Under the pieces are notes generated by a model. It was given only the letters and a program-made list of their open reading frames with translations. It was not told where the DNA came from and ran no database searches. From Sediminibacterium sp. (GTDB lineage Bacteria; Bacteroidota; Bacteroidia; Chitinophagales; Chitinophagaceae): DNA of 64,000 nt. The stretch lies in NCBI GenBank assembly GCA_017537025.1, contig JAFWCB010000007.1, positions 124,001 to 188,000 of the forward strand, given 5' to 3'. Within the stretch, counting starts at the first letter, position 1, and each line of letters opens with the position of its first letter. Shown here in pieces: positions 36,634-44,728 of the stretch. Position numbers and translations under genes: made by a program.

Positions 36634-37515
36634 TTATGTAAAACTCATTCGCACCCCTTCTTCAAAAGAAGTGGCTTCGTATGCCAGTAATCTTTGAGCC
36701 TTATCTATTTTCAATCCCGATTTTTGTGCTCGTTTCACTGGTTCGGGAAAAGAATCTGCAGTAACAGGTTCAATTAAGTTTTTATCTAATCGAAGGGTAG
36801 CAGCCACTGCCAAAGCCATTTCATAAGGCGATAAAATATCTTTTCCTGCTAAATGGAAAATACCCGTTTGATTCGTATGAATGATCGTAGTTATTCCTTT
36901 GCAAATATCTGGGGCGAATGTAGGCGTGCGTAATTGATCAGTTACTACTTTAATAGGTTTATTGGCTTGTAAGGCGTTTGCTACCCAGTGAATGAAACTG
37001 CCTCTCATTCCGGGCCATTGTTTGCCATAAATAAAAACGGGACGAAAGATCACCGCATCGGGTAAAATAGAAAGCAAGGCCTGCTCTGCCATCCATTTTG
37101 ATTCTCCATAAAAATTTAAAGGTGCGGGTTGATCTGTTTCACTGTGTGGCCCACCTTCGCCAAAAATAAAATCGGTAGAACTGAAAATAAATTTTGTGTT
37201 ATATAATTGGGCTGTTTCGGCTAATAAAGAAGTAGCTGTTACATTATGTAATAAGCAAGCTTCCGGATTTTGCAAGCATTCATCCGGCTTACTCATAGCA
37301 GCTGTATGAATGATGATCTCGGGCTGAACCAAAGAAAAAAATCGTCGAATAGAACTAACATCTGTTAGTTCCACAGAATGGTATGCAAACGTTGCAGGGG
37401 ATTGTACCCTATTCATACCTCTGCCACAGCCAATCACTTCAAATCCTTGCTGAGCAAGAAATACACAAAGATGTTGTGCTAAAAAACCGTTTGATCCTGT
37501 AATAGCAATCTTCAT
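36634..37515 (-). CDS. RfbD-like NAD(P)-dependent epimerase/reductase
   Basis: From the ATG at 37515 this is a 293-residue short-chain dehydrogenase of the extended type with AITGSNGFLAQHLC (NAD-binding), the catalytic triad region FSSTDFIF and NFYGESKWMAEQ (Tyr-x3-Lys), and RPVFIYGKQW. Its layout is like dTDP-4-dehydrorhamnose reductase (RfbD). No other rhamnose genes are nearby, so the substrate is uncertain. The longer frame to 37533 has no family support. Confidence 0.82.
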   Translation of the reverse strand: MKIAITGSNGFLAQHLCVFLAQQGFEVIGCGRGMNRVQSPATFAYHSVELTDVSSIRRFFSLVQPEIIIHTAAMSKPDECLQNPEACLLHNVTATSLLAETAQLYNTKFIFSSTDFIFGEGGPHSETDQPAPLNFYGESKWMAEQALLSILPDAVIFRPVFIYGKQWPGMRGSFIHWVANALQANKPIKVVTDQLRTPTFAPDICKGITTIIHTNQTGIFHLAGKDILSPYEMALAVAATLRLDKNLIEPVTADSFPEPVKRAQKSGLKIDKAQRLLAYEATSFEEGVRMSFT

Positions 37516-37649
37516 AAAACAATGGTACAACAAAACACTGAATTGGAACGACTGGGAGATTTCCGTTCAAATCCTTATTTTTGAAACGCCGTAAAAACAA
37601 TACACATTATTGAAGCCGTGATTTTCACGCCTAAAATAACACAAGTACA

Positions 37650-38639
37650 ATGACGAATAATAAGAAAGTAACAAAGATTGGCGTATTAACATCTGGCGGC
37701 GATTCCCCCGGTATGAATGCAGCTATTCGTGCTGTTGTAAGAACAGGTATTTACCATGGGCTGGAAGTTTTCGGGGTTATGCGTGGGTATAGTGGTATGA
37801 TAGAAGATGAAATAGTACCAATGAATTCCCGTTCTGTAGCAAATATTATACAACGAGGAGGCACGATTTTAAAAACTGCACGTAGTAAAGAATTTTTTGA
37901 GCCTGAGGGTCGTAAAAAAGCATATGAAAACCTCAAAAAAAGAGGTATTAACGGATTAGTTATTATTGGCGGGGACGGCAGTTTTAAAGGTGCTCAAAAA
38001 TTCAGTCATGAATTTGATATTCCGTGTATCGGATTACCCGGAACCATTGATAAGGATATTGCCGGTAGTGATTTTACTATAGGCTTTGATACTGCGGTAA
38101 ACACAGCTATTGAAGCGATCGATAAAATCAGAGATACAGCAGATGCGCATGATCGCTTATTTATTGTTGAAGTAATGGGTAGAGATGCCGGATATATCGC
38201 TTTACACAGTGGTATAGCTACAGGCGCAGAAAATATTTTGATTCCGGAAACGAGTACGGATATTGAGGAACTCATCAGTTCATTAACAGAAAAAGAGAAA
38301 AGGAAAAAATTAGTGAACCTTGTGGTTGTGGCAGAAGGTGAAAAATTTGGTGGGGCCAATGAAATCGCCGCCATTATTAAAGAACGTCTACCACAGGCCG
38401 ATACCCGGGTCTGTATTTTGGGGCATATTCAACGAGGCGGCTCCCCCACCTGTTTAGATAGGCTGATTGCCAGCCGTATGGGTTTCCATGCAGTAGAATG
38501 TTTATTAAATGGTAACCATAATGTAATGGTAGGTATTTTAAATAATAAAATGCATTATACAGCTTTGGATAATGCTATTAAAGCAAAACAAAAAATTTCT
38601 GACGATTGGTTTAGAATTGTAAAAATCTTAGCCAGCTAG
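37650..38639 (+). CDS. pfkA: 6-phosphofructokinase
   Basis: A 329-residue ATP-dependent enzyme with GVLTSGGDSPGMNAAIRAVV, VIIGGDGSFKGAQ, GTIDKDIAGSDFTIGFDTA (catalytic Asp) and LGHIQRGGSPTCLDR. The GGDGS text is the ATP-type pattern. It commits sugar to glycolysis. pyk follows after 24 bases, so the two control points of glycolysis are probably co-transcribed. Confidence 0.97.
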   Translation: MTNNKKVTKIGVLTSGGDSPGMNAAIRAVVRTGIYHGLEVFGVMRGYSGMIEDEIVPMNSRSVANIIQRGGTILKTARSKEFFEPEGRKKAYENLKKRGINGLVIIGGDGSFKGAQKFSHEFDIPCIGLPGTIDKDIAGSDFTIGFDTAVNTAIEAIDKIRDTADAHDRLFIVEVMGRDAGYIALHSGIATGAENILIPETSTDIEELISSLTEKEKRKKLVNLVVVAEGEKFGGANEIAAIIKERLPQADTRVCILGHIQRGGSPTCLDRLIASRMGFHAVECLLNGNHNVMVGILNNKMHYTALDNAIKAKQKISDDWFRIVKILAS

Positions 38640-38663
38640 TTTCCTAACGAATCAATCCCCATT

Positions 38664-40154
38664 ATGTCAAAAAATCTCGACAAGTACCTGCACAAAAACA
38701 TGGATAAAGAAGCAGGTGTTAAACACGTTTCACATCGTACAAAAATTGTAGCAACTGTTGGTCCGGCTTGCGATACCTACGATAAATTATTAGATTTAGT
38801 GAAAGCAGGTGTCAATGTATTCCGACTTAATTTTTCACATGGCAGCCATGAAGATAAACTGGCTATCATAGAACATATTCGGAATATTAATAAAACGCAA
38901 CCTTATAATATTTCTATTCTGGCCGATTTGCAAGGACCGAAATTACGGGTGGGCGAGATAGAAAATAATGCACTCGATTTAAAAGTAGGTGATGTGCTCA
39001 CTTTTACTAATGAGAAATGTATTGGTACAAAAGAAAAAATTTATGTTTCCTACCCAAATTTAGCAGGAGATGTTGTGTTGGGTAATATTATTTTAATTGA
39101 TGATGGTAAAATTGAAGTTAAAGTTTCCGGAATCGAAAAAAATGGGGATGTAAAAGTTATCGTAACGTTGGGCGGTATCCTTTCCTCTAAAAAAGGAATC
39201 AATTTACCCGATACTAAAATTTCACTTCCAGCCCTAACAGATAAGGATTTAAAAGATTTGGAATTTATTATAGAACAACAGTGCGATTGGGTTGCTTTAA
39301 GTTTTGTAAGAAGTGTTAAAGATATCGTGATCTTGAGAAGTAAACTCGAAGAGAAGAAAAGCAAAACAAAAATTATAGCTAAAATAGAAAAGCCGGAAGC
39401 ACTCACCAATATCCGCGATATCATTATTGAAAGTGATGCTATTATGGTGGCACGTGGCGATTTAGGCGTTGAATTGCCGGTTGAACAAATACCACTCATT
39501 CAAAAAGAACTGATCAGAAAATGTATCCATCGTGCGAAGCCTGTAATCGTAGCTACACAAATGATGGAAAGTATGATGGAGCGCGTGAAGCCTAACCGTA
39601 GTGAGATTACCGATGTTGCCAATGCCGTTTTAGAAGGCGCCGATGCAGTAATGTTGAGTGGAGAAACCGCTGCAGGTCAACACCCTACCTTAGTAGTAGA
39701 AACGATGAGAAAAATTATCGCTGAAGTGGAGGTTAAAGAATACCGGTATGATCGTTCTGAAGATTTAAAACCTCAACCACATTCTCCTTCTTTCCACAGC
39801 GACGCCATTTGCTATAATGCCTGTAAAATTGCAGAAGACGTAACAGCCAAGGCGCTGATTGGTATGACACAAAGCGGATACACCGCTTTTATGCTAAGTA
39901 GCTATCGCCCCTCTTCTCCCCTATTTATTTTTACAAAAGAGAAAACATTGGTAAACCAATTAAGTTTGAGCTGGGGTGTGCGAGCTTTTTATTATTCGGA
40001 AGAGGATAGCTTAGATGATATCGTTCAAGATCAAATTGATATTTTAAAGGAACGTGGATTTTTATCATCAGGAGATGTTGTGGTGAGTACCGGAAGCACC
40101 CCTGTTGATTTACACTTGCCTACAAATTTGATCAAACTCACTAAAGTGAATTAA
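38664..40154 (+). CDS. pyk: Pyruvate kinase
   Basis: A 496-residue enzyme with TKIVATVGPAC-like start, NFSHGSHEDK, the active-site IIAKIEKPEALTNI, IMVARGDLGVELP, ADAVMLSGETAAGQHP, and the C-terminal allosteric-type domain (about 370-496). It makes pyruvate and ATP from phosphoenolpyruvate. It follows pfkA and is closed by a strong terminator. Confidence 0.97.
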   Translation: MSKNLDKYLHKNMDKEAGVKHVSHRTKIVATVGPACDTYDKLLDLVKAGVNVFRLNFSHGSHEDKLAIIEHIRNINKTQPYNISILADLQGPKLRVGEIENNALDLKVGDVLTFTNEKCIGTKEKIYVSYPNLAGDVVLGNIILIDDGKIEVKVSGIEKNGDVKVIVTLGGILSSKKGINLPDTKISLPALTDKDLKDLEFIIEQQCDWVALSFVRSVKDIVILRSKLEEKKSKTKIIAKIEKPEALTNIRDIIIESDAIMVARGDLGVELPVEQIPLIQKELIRKCIHRAKPVIVATQMMESMMERVKPNRSEITDVANAVLEGADAVMLSGETAAGQHPTLVVETMRKIIAEVEVKEYRYDRSEDLKPQPHSPSFHSDAICYNACKIAEDVTAKALIGMTQSGYTAFMLSSYRPSSPLFIFTKEKTLVNQLSLSWGVRAFYYSEEDSLDDIVQDQIDILKERGFLSSGDVVVSTGSTPVDLHLPTNLIKLTKVN

Positions 40155-40173
40155 ATAAATTATCAAGTTGGAT

Positions 40174-40204
40174 AAAAAGATTCCTCCATTCGAGGAATCT
40201 TTTT
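40174..40204 (+). terminator. Intrinsic terminator after pyk
   Basis: A 13-base stem (AAAAAGATTCCTC/GAGGAATCTTTTT) with a 5-base loop CATTC, ending in a T-run. It lies 19 bases after the pyk stop. Confidence 0.85.
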
Positions 40205-40231
40205 TATTTTAACAACCTAATGTATGCTCTT

Positions 40232-41893
40232 ATGAAGAAAATATGTCTTTTATGTTTGTTATTTTATGCTATGGAAACAATTGCCCAAAATCAAATAAGC
40301 ATTATTCCACAACCTCAAACTATTAATAATCGATCCGGAAATTTTATCCTTAGTGGTAAAACAAAAATCAATATAAAAAGCCCCGGGGCTCTTAAGTCTG
40401 CTTCTTTTTTTAACAGCTATATGCAAAAAATGTATGGCTTATCGATACCGTCAATTACTGCCAAAACGAGTTTGAAATCTCAAGAGCCTGAACAAATGAT
40501 AGTACTAGGTATCAATAAAACCTTGTCTACATCCAAGGAAGCATATAGCTTAGATATTACACCAAATACCATTAAAATTGAAGGAGCTGATGAAGCAGGT
40601 GTCTTTTATGGTATTCAAAGTTTAATTCAATTAATACCTGTTGAAAAAAATAAGGCTAATTCTTTTATTATTCCTTGTTTACAAATTTTTGATGCCCCAC
40701 GATTCGCTTACCGAGGCATGCATTTAGATGTAAGTAGGCATTTCTTTCCAAGCAGCTTTATCAAAAAATACATTGATTTTATAGCGATGCATAAGATGAA
40801 TCGTTTTCACTGGCATTTAACCGACGACCAAGGATGGCGTATAGAAATTAAAAAATATCCAAAGCTTACTGATATCGGTGCTTACAGGAATGGAACCACA
40901 ATTGGTAGATATCCCGGCACCGGAAATACCGGTACGCGTTATGGTGGTTTTTATACACAAGAGGAAATTAAAGACATCGTAAAATATGCCAGTGAAAGAT
41001 ATGTAGAAGTAATTCCGGAAATCGAATTACCGGGGCATGCCTCCGCCGCTATTGCCGCTTATCCGGAACTTAGTTGCTTTCCTGAAGAATCTACTAAACA
41101 TCCTGAAAAAATAGCTTGGAGTGGAAGTACAACCGGTAAACAGGTACAACAAACCTGGGGTGTTTTTGAAGATGTTTTTGCTCCTACTGAAACCACCTTC
41201 ACATTCCTTGAAAATGTGTTTAATGAAGTGCTTCCCCTCTTCCCCTCAAAATATATTCATATTGGTGGTGATGAGTGCCCCAAAGAATCTTGGAAAAGAT
41301 CCGCTTTTTGTCAGCAATTGATCAAAGAAAAAAATTTAAAAGATGAGCACGGTTTGCAAAGCTATTTTATTACAAGAGTGGAGAAATATATCAATGGTAA
41401 AGGAAAACAAATTATCGGCTGGGATGAAATTTTGGAAGGAGGCTTGGCACCCAATGCTTTGGTAATGAGTTGGCGTGGAGAAAAGGGAGGTATAGAAGCT
41501 GCTAAACAGAAACACCAGGTAATTATGACACCGGGTGAATGGATGTATTTCGATCATAAACAAAAACAAAAAGAAGATTCGGTAACTATCGGTGGCTATA
41601 CTACTGTACAAAAAGTATATGGTTATGAACCCCTGCCGAAACAATTAAGTGAGGAAGATGCCAAATATGTATTAGGGGCTCAAGCTAATGTATGGACGGA
41701 ATACATTACCAATACCAGCAAAGTTGAATATATGATTTTTCCTCGTATGAGTGCTTTAAGCGAAGTACTTTGGAGCAGCAAAGAACAAAGAAACTGGAGT
41801 CAATTTGAACCCCGTTTGCAACAGGCATTTAAAAGATATTCTTTTTTAGGCTGGAATTATAGTAAAGCCTATTTTGAAGAAACCATTAAATAA
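40232..41893 (+). CDS. Exported beta-N-acetylhexosaminidase, GH20 (second copy)
   Basis: A 553-residue GH20 enzyme, related to but clearly different from the copy at 28843. It has a signal peptide (KKICLLCLLFYAMETIAQ), RGMHLDVSRHFFP, FHWHLTDDQGWRIEIK and the catalytic Asp-Glu in HIGGDECPKESW. An upstream in-frame ATG at 40220 is possible; the ATG at 40232 gives a better signal peptide. It feeds GlcNAc-containing products toward the NagB fusion that starts 82 bases later. Confidence 0.95.
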   Translation: MKKICLLCLLFYAMETIAQNQISIIPQPQTINNRSGNFILSGKTKINIKSPGALKSASFFNSYMQKMYGLSIPSITAKTSLKSQEPEQMIVLGINKTLSTSKEAYSLDITPNTIKIEGADEAGVFYGIQSLIQLIPVEKNKANSFIIPCLQIFDAPRFAYRGMHLDVSRHFFPSSFIKKYIDFIAMHKMNRFHWHLTDDQGWRIEIKKYPKLTDIGAYRNGTTIGRYPGTGNTGTRYGGFYTQEEIKDIVKYASERYVEVIPEIELPGHASAAIAAYPELSCFPEESTKHPEKIAWSGSTTGKQVQQTWGVFEDVFAPTETTFTFLENVFNEVLPLFPSKYIHIGGDECPKESWKRSAFCQQLIKEKNLKDEHGLQSYFITRVEKYINGKGKQIIGWDEILEGGLAPNALVMSWRGEKGGIEAAKQKHQVIMTPGEWMYFDHKQKQKEDSVTIGGYTTVQKVYGYEPLPKQLSEEDAKYVLGAQANVWTEYITNTSKVEYMIFPRMSALSEVLWSSKEQRNWSQFEPRLQQAFKRYSFLGWNYSKAYFEETIK

Positions 41894-41975
41894 TTGCGTT
41901 TTTATGCTGTTTTCTTAATTTTTAATGCAGGATTTAGCAAAAATCGATGTATTTTAGTGTCCTAATTGCTTAACC

Positions 41976-43874
41976 ATGGTAGATTCATTTGAAAAAATTG
42001 ATGTAAAAATCTGTACCACCCCAAAAGAAGGTGCTATTTATGCAGCTAAACAAGTGGCAGCCCTTATTCGTGCCAAACAGGCATCTTGGGAAAAATGTGT
42101 TCTAGGGTTAGCAACCGGCTCCACGCCAATTGCTATGTATGCTGAATTGGTACGTATGCACCGGGAAGAAGGGTTAAGTTTTAAAAACGTTATCACTTTT
42201 AATTTGGATGAATACTATCCAATAGATCGGGATGCCTATCAGAGCTATTGGAGTTTTATGCACAGGCATTTGTTTAATCATGTAGATATAGACCCAACCA
42301 ATATTCACTTACCAAATGGTAATGTACCCAAAGAAGAGATGAAGCGTTATTGCGCCTCTTATGAAAAAGCCATTGAAGAAGCAGGCGGGATTGATTTACA
42401 AGTACTGGGTATCGGGCAAAACGGGCATATTGGTTTTAATGAACCAGGTTCAAGCATTCTTTCTAAAACACGTTTAATCAATTTAGAAAACAGTACACGT
42501 ATTGCCAATGCATACGAGTTTCAGAGCCTGAGTAAAGTGCCCCGTTTAGCAGTTACAATGGGCATTAGTACCATCTTAAAAGCTAAAAAAATTCTATTAA
42601 TGGCTTGGGGTAATAAAGCCAGTATTGTTGCCAAATCGGTAGAAGGTCATGTAACGGAAACCATACCCGCAAGCATTTTACAACAACACCCCGATTGTTT
42701 ATTTGTAATAGATGAATTAGCTTCTGCCGAACTTACCCGTATCAAATCGCCTTGGTTAACCGGTGATTGTACATGGACCCATAAAATGGTGAAGCGGGCA
42801 GTTATCAATCTCGCTTTGAAGCTGAATAAATCAGTATTAAGTTTAACCGAACATGATTACACTGAAAATGGTTTGTCGGATTTATTGGTAGAAAAAGGAG
42901 ATGCCTACGAAATTAACTTACAGGTATTTTACATGTTGCGGGATACTATTACGGGATGGCCCGGTGGTAAGCCCAATGCTATTATTCCGGCTCACCCCGA
43001 ACGAAGCGAGCCGCATCCGAAACGATGTGTTATTTTCTCTCCACATCCCGACGATGATATCATTAGTATGGGTGGAACATTCATGCGTTTACATGACCAA
43101 GGGCATGAAGTACATGTTGCCTATCAAACCAGTGGTAATATTGCGGTTACAGATGAATTTGTAACTCGGTTTTTAGATTTTGCAGTTGGCTTTGAGGAAA
43201 TGTTCGATATAGATAGTAGCAAGAGTAGTGAACTAATGCGAAAGGCCAGCACTTTTTTAGCAGGCAAGAAAAAAGATCAGATGGATACCAGCGAGATACG
43301 TGCCATCAAAGGTTTGATTCGTCGCTGTGAGGCTAAAGCAACTTGTAGATATGTTGGCTTAACAGATGATAGAGCTCATTTTATGAATATGCCTTTTTAT
43401 GAAACGGGCGCTATCGATAAAAAACCATTAGGGGAAGACGATATTACACTTACCATGGAACTCTTGCAAAAGCTAAAGCCGCATCAGATTTACTGCGCGG
43501 GTGATTTGGCAGATCCCCATGGAACACATAAGGTTTGTTTGGAAGCTATATTTGAAGCTATGAAGAGGTTAAAAGCATCCGGCGAGCCATGGGTAAATGA
43601 TTGTTGGGTATGGCTATACAAAGGAGCCTGGCAAGAATGGGATATATCAGAAATTGAAATGGCTATACCGATGAGTCCCGACCAGGTAAAGAAAAAGCGT
43701 TTTGGTATTTTCATTCATCAATCGCAGAAAGATATGGTGCCCTTCCAAGGGTCTGATAATAGAGAGTTTTGGCAAAGAGCCGAAGATCGAAATGCAAATA
43801 CCGCCAATTTGTATGCAGCTTTGGGCATGACCAAATATGCAGCCATGGAGGCTTTTGTGCGGTGGCATTACTAA
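41976..43874 (+). CDS. nagB: Glucosamine-6-phosphate deaminase fused to a PIG-L-type deacetylase domain
   Basis: A 632-residue two-domain protein. Residues 1-265 are NagB (LATGSTPIAMYAEL, TFNLDEYYPID, LGIGQNGHIGFNEPGS), which converts glucosamine 6-phosphate to fructose 6-phosphate and ammonia. Residues about 345-632 are PIG-L/LmbE-like, with the metal motif FSPHPDDDIISMGGTF and the partner motif DPHGTH. The second domain keeps its metal ligands and may deacetylate a GlcNAc derivative or a related compound. This fusion is known in Bacteroidota. It fits with the GH20 gene upstream. Confidence 0.93.
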   Translation: MVDSFEKIDVKICTTPKEGAIYAAKQVAALIRAKQASWEKCVLGLATGSTPIAMYAELVRMHREEGLSFKNVITFNLDEYYPIDRDAYQSYWSFMHRHLFNHVDIDPTNIHLPNGNVPKEEMKRYCASYEKAIEEAGGIDLQVLGIGQNGHIGFNEPGSSILSKTRLINLENSTRIANAYEFQSLSKVPRLAVTMGISTILKAKKILLMAWGNKASIVAKSVEGHVTETIPASILQQHPDCLFVIDELASAELTRIKSPWLTGDCTWTHKMVKRAVINLALKLNKSVLSLTEHDYTENGLSDLLVEKGDAYEINLQVFYMLRDTITGWPGGKPNAIIPAHPERSEPHPKRCVIFSPHPDDDIISMGGTFMRLHDQGHEVHVAYQTSGNIAVTDEFVTRFLDFAVGFEEMFDIDSSKSSELMRKASTFLAGKKKDQMDTSEIRAIKGLIRRCEAKATCRYVGLTDDRAHFMNMPFYETGAIDKKPLGEDDITLTMELLQKLKPHQIYCAGDLADPHGTHKVCLEAIFEAMKRLKASGEPWVNDCWVWLYKGAWQEWDISEIEMAIPMSPDQVKKKRFGIFIHQSQKDMVPFQGSDNREFWQRAEDRNANTANLYAALGMTKYAAMEAFVRWHY

Positions 43875-43892
43875 TTAATTGCCTGTATAGAT

Positions 43893-43920
43893 AAAAATAC
43901 CCTGTATTTGGTATTTTTTT
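43893..43920 (+). terminator. Terminator-like hairpin after nagB
   Basis: AAAAATACC (43893-43901) pairs with GGTATTTTT (43910-43918), with an 8-base loop and a T-run. It shares its stem with a second hairpin at 44207-44230, so the two flank a small ORF. Confidence 0.6.
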
Positions 43921-43990
43921 AAAAAACAGGTCTTTCTATTTTTATCACATCAATCATCTGTGCCCGAATTATCTAACCAAATCCTAAGGC

Positions 43991-44200
43991 ATGGAAGCTT
44001 ATAACAATTTTTACAGTGCCAACCAAGTTTACGGCAGCAAAAACACCCCCATCGGTATCATTCTATGTAATAGATGTTACAATAATGAAGCACCCATTAT
44101 GATTCTGAACTTACCCAATAGGGTATTGATTGTTCATCCTCAAAAAACCGATAACGAAAAAGAAGTAGTAACTATTGATCCGAACGCAAAAGTGTATTAG
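43991..44200 (+). CDS. Possible small protein of unknown function
   Basis: A 69-residue frame starting with ATG, with balanced composition (not the AT-rich composition of chance frames) and the hydrophobic text PIGIILCNRCYNN with two Cys. It has no signal peptide or recognised domain; a faint likeness to the end of DUF1016-type nucleases (TPIGIILC) is not enough to name it. Two similar hairpins flank it. It may be a real small gene. Confidence 0.4.
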   Translation: MEAYNNFYSANQVYGSKNTPIGIILCNRCYNNEAPIMILNLPNRVLIVHPQKTDNEKEVVTIDPNAKVY

Positions 44201-44206
44201 TAAGGA

Positions 44207-44230
44207 AAAATACCCCCAGCTTGGTATTTT
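44207..44230 (+). terminator. Terminator-like hairpin after the 69-residue ORF
   Basis: AAAATACC (44207-44214) pairs with GGTATTTT (44223-44230), seven bases after the ORF stop. The stem is nearly the same as the one at 43893-43920. Confidence 0.5.
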
Positions 44231-44290
44231 CTATCCTTTCTCTAGTTTTTACTTTTGATTCAATACTTTTTATCGTTAAAAATCAATTTT

Positions 44291-44374
44291 ATGGAACTAC
44301 GTTCATCCATTTTATCTCGCGGATTGATGTTAATTTTCGGAGCAGCTGTACTGTATTTTATCCTGTTTCTATAG
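44291..44374 (+). CDS. Possible 27-residue single-helix membrane peptide
   Basis: The short frame from the ATG at 44291 gives 27 residues with a charged N-terminus (MELRSSILSRG) and one hydrophobic helix (LMLIFGAAVLYFILFL). A -7-like box TACTTTTG lies at 44250-44257, without a good -33 element. The rest of the 44201-44514 gap holds one hairpin and the tRNA promoter. Only a search for homologues can decide it. Confidence 0.3.
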   Translation: MELRSSILSRGLMLIFGAAVLYFILFL

Positions 44375-44465
44375 CATTTATGACGCTTTGATCGGCGTCT
44401 ATTCCATCTTGCACTTATTGAGCTAAACGGCTATTATACCCCCGTAAGCTTTTATCCTGAATTCG

Positions 44466-44497
44466 TTTGGACGATTAGGGCTTAATATATATATTTG
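44466..44497 (+). promoter_or_regulatory. Bacteroidota-type promoter for tRNA-Arg
   Basis: TTTG (44466-44469), 20 bases, then TATATTTG (44490-44497), 17 bases before the tRNA. This is the best -33/-7 match in the window. Confidence 0.65.
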
Positions 44498-44514
44498 CAG
44501 CCCCGTAAGGGTAT

Positions 44515-44588
44515 GGCTGCGTAGCTCAACTGAATAGAGCATCTGACTACGGATCAGAAGGTTTTAGGTTTGAATCCTAACGCGGTCA
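44515..44588 (+). tRNA. tRNA-Arg (anticodon ACG)
   Basis: A 74-nt cloverleaf: acceptor stem GGCTGCG/CGCGGTC (with two G-U pairs) and discriminator A, D-arm TAGCTCAACTGAATAGAGCA, anticodon stem TCTGA/TCAGA around the loop CTACGGA (anticodon ACG, read as ICG), and T-arm GGTTTGAATCC. CCA is not encoded. A promoter and a strong terminator flank it. Confidence 0.93.
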
Positions 44589-44589
44589 C

Positions 44590-44616
44590 AAAGCCCCGCA
44601 CGAAGTGCGGGGCTTT
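44590..44616 (+). terminator. Intrinsic terminator after tRNA-Arg
   Basis: An 11-bp perfect stem (AAAGCCCCGCA/TGCGGGGCTTT) with a 5-base loop and an ATTATTT tail, starting two bases after the tRNA. Confidence 0.85.
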
Positions 44617-44663
44617 ATTATTTCGACACGTCAAAAGCTTGCTTTTGTAAGTAGAGGAATAAT

Positions 44664-44694
44664 AAAGCCAGTTCGCGAAGCGAACAGAGGCTTT
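44664..44694 (-). terminator. Terminator for the SusCD-phosphodiesterase operon
   Basis: On the minus strand AAAGCC pairs with GGCTTT and the inner GTTCGC with GCGAAC, followed by ATTATTCC. It lies 35 bases after the end of the phosphodiesterase gene. A second small stem, CAAAAGC/GCTTTTG, is at 44632-44647. Confidence 0.5.
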
Positions 44695-44728
44695 GAGTTA
44701 GCCCAATATGAAAAGGATATCTAATCCT

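Noticed and set aside
42991-43030. HPERSEPHPKR text in the NagB linker as an inserted GAACGAAGCGAG repeat
   Set aside because: Similar HPER-type linkers occur in NagB-PIG-L proteins of other Bacteroidota, so it can be ancestral coding sequence.
44632-44647. CAAAAGC/GCTTTTG hairpin as a separate terminator
   Set aside because: Short stem with no T-run in either direction; the neighbouring hairpins are better candidates.
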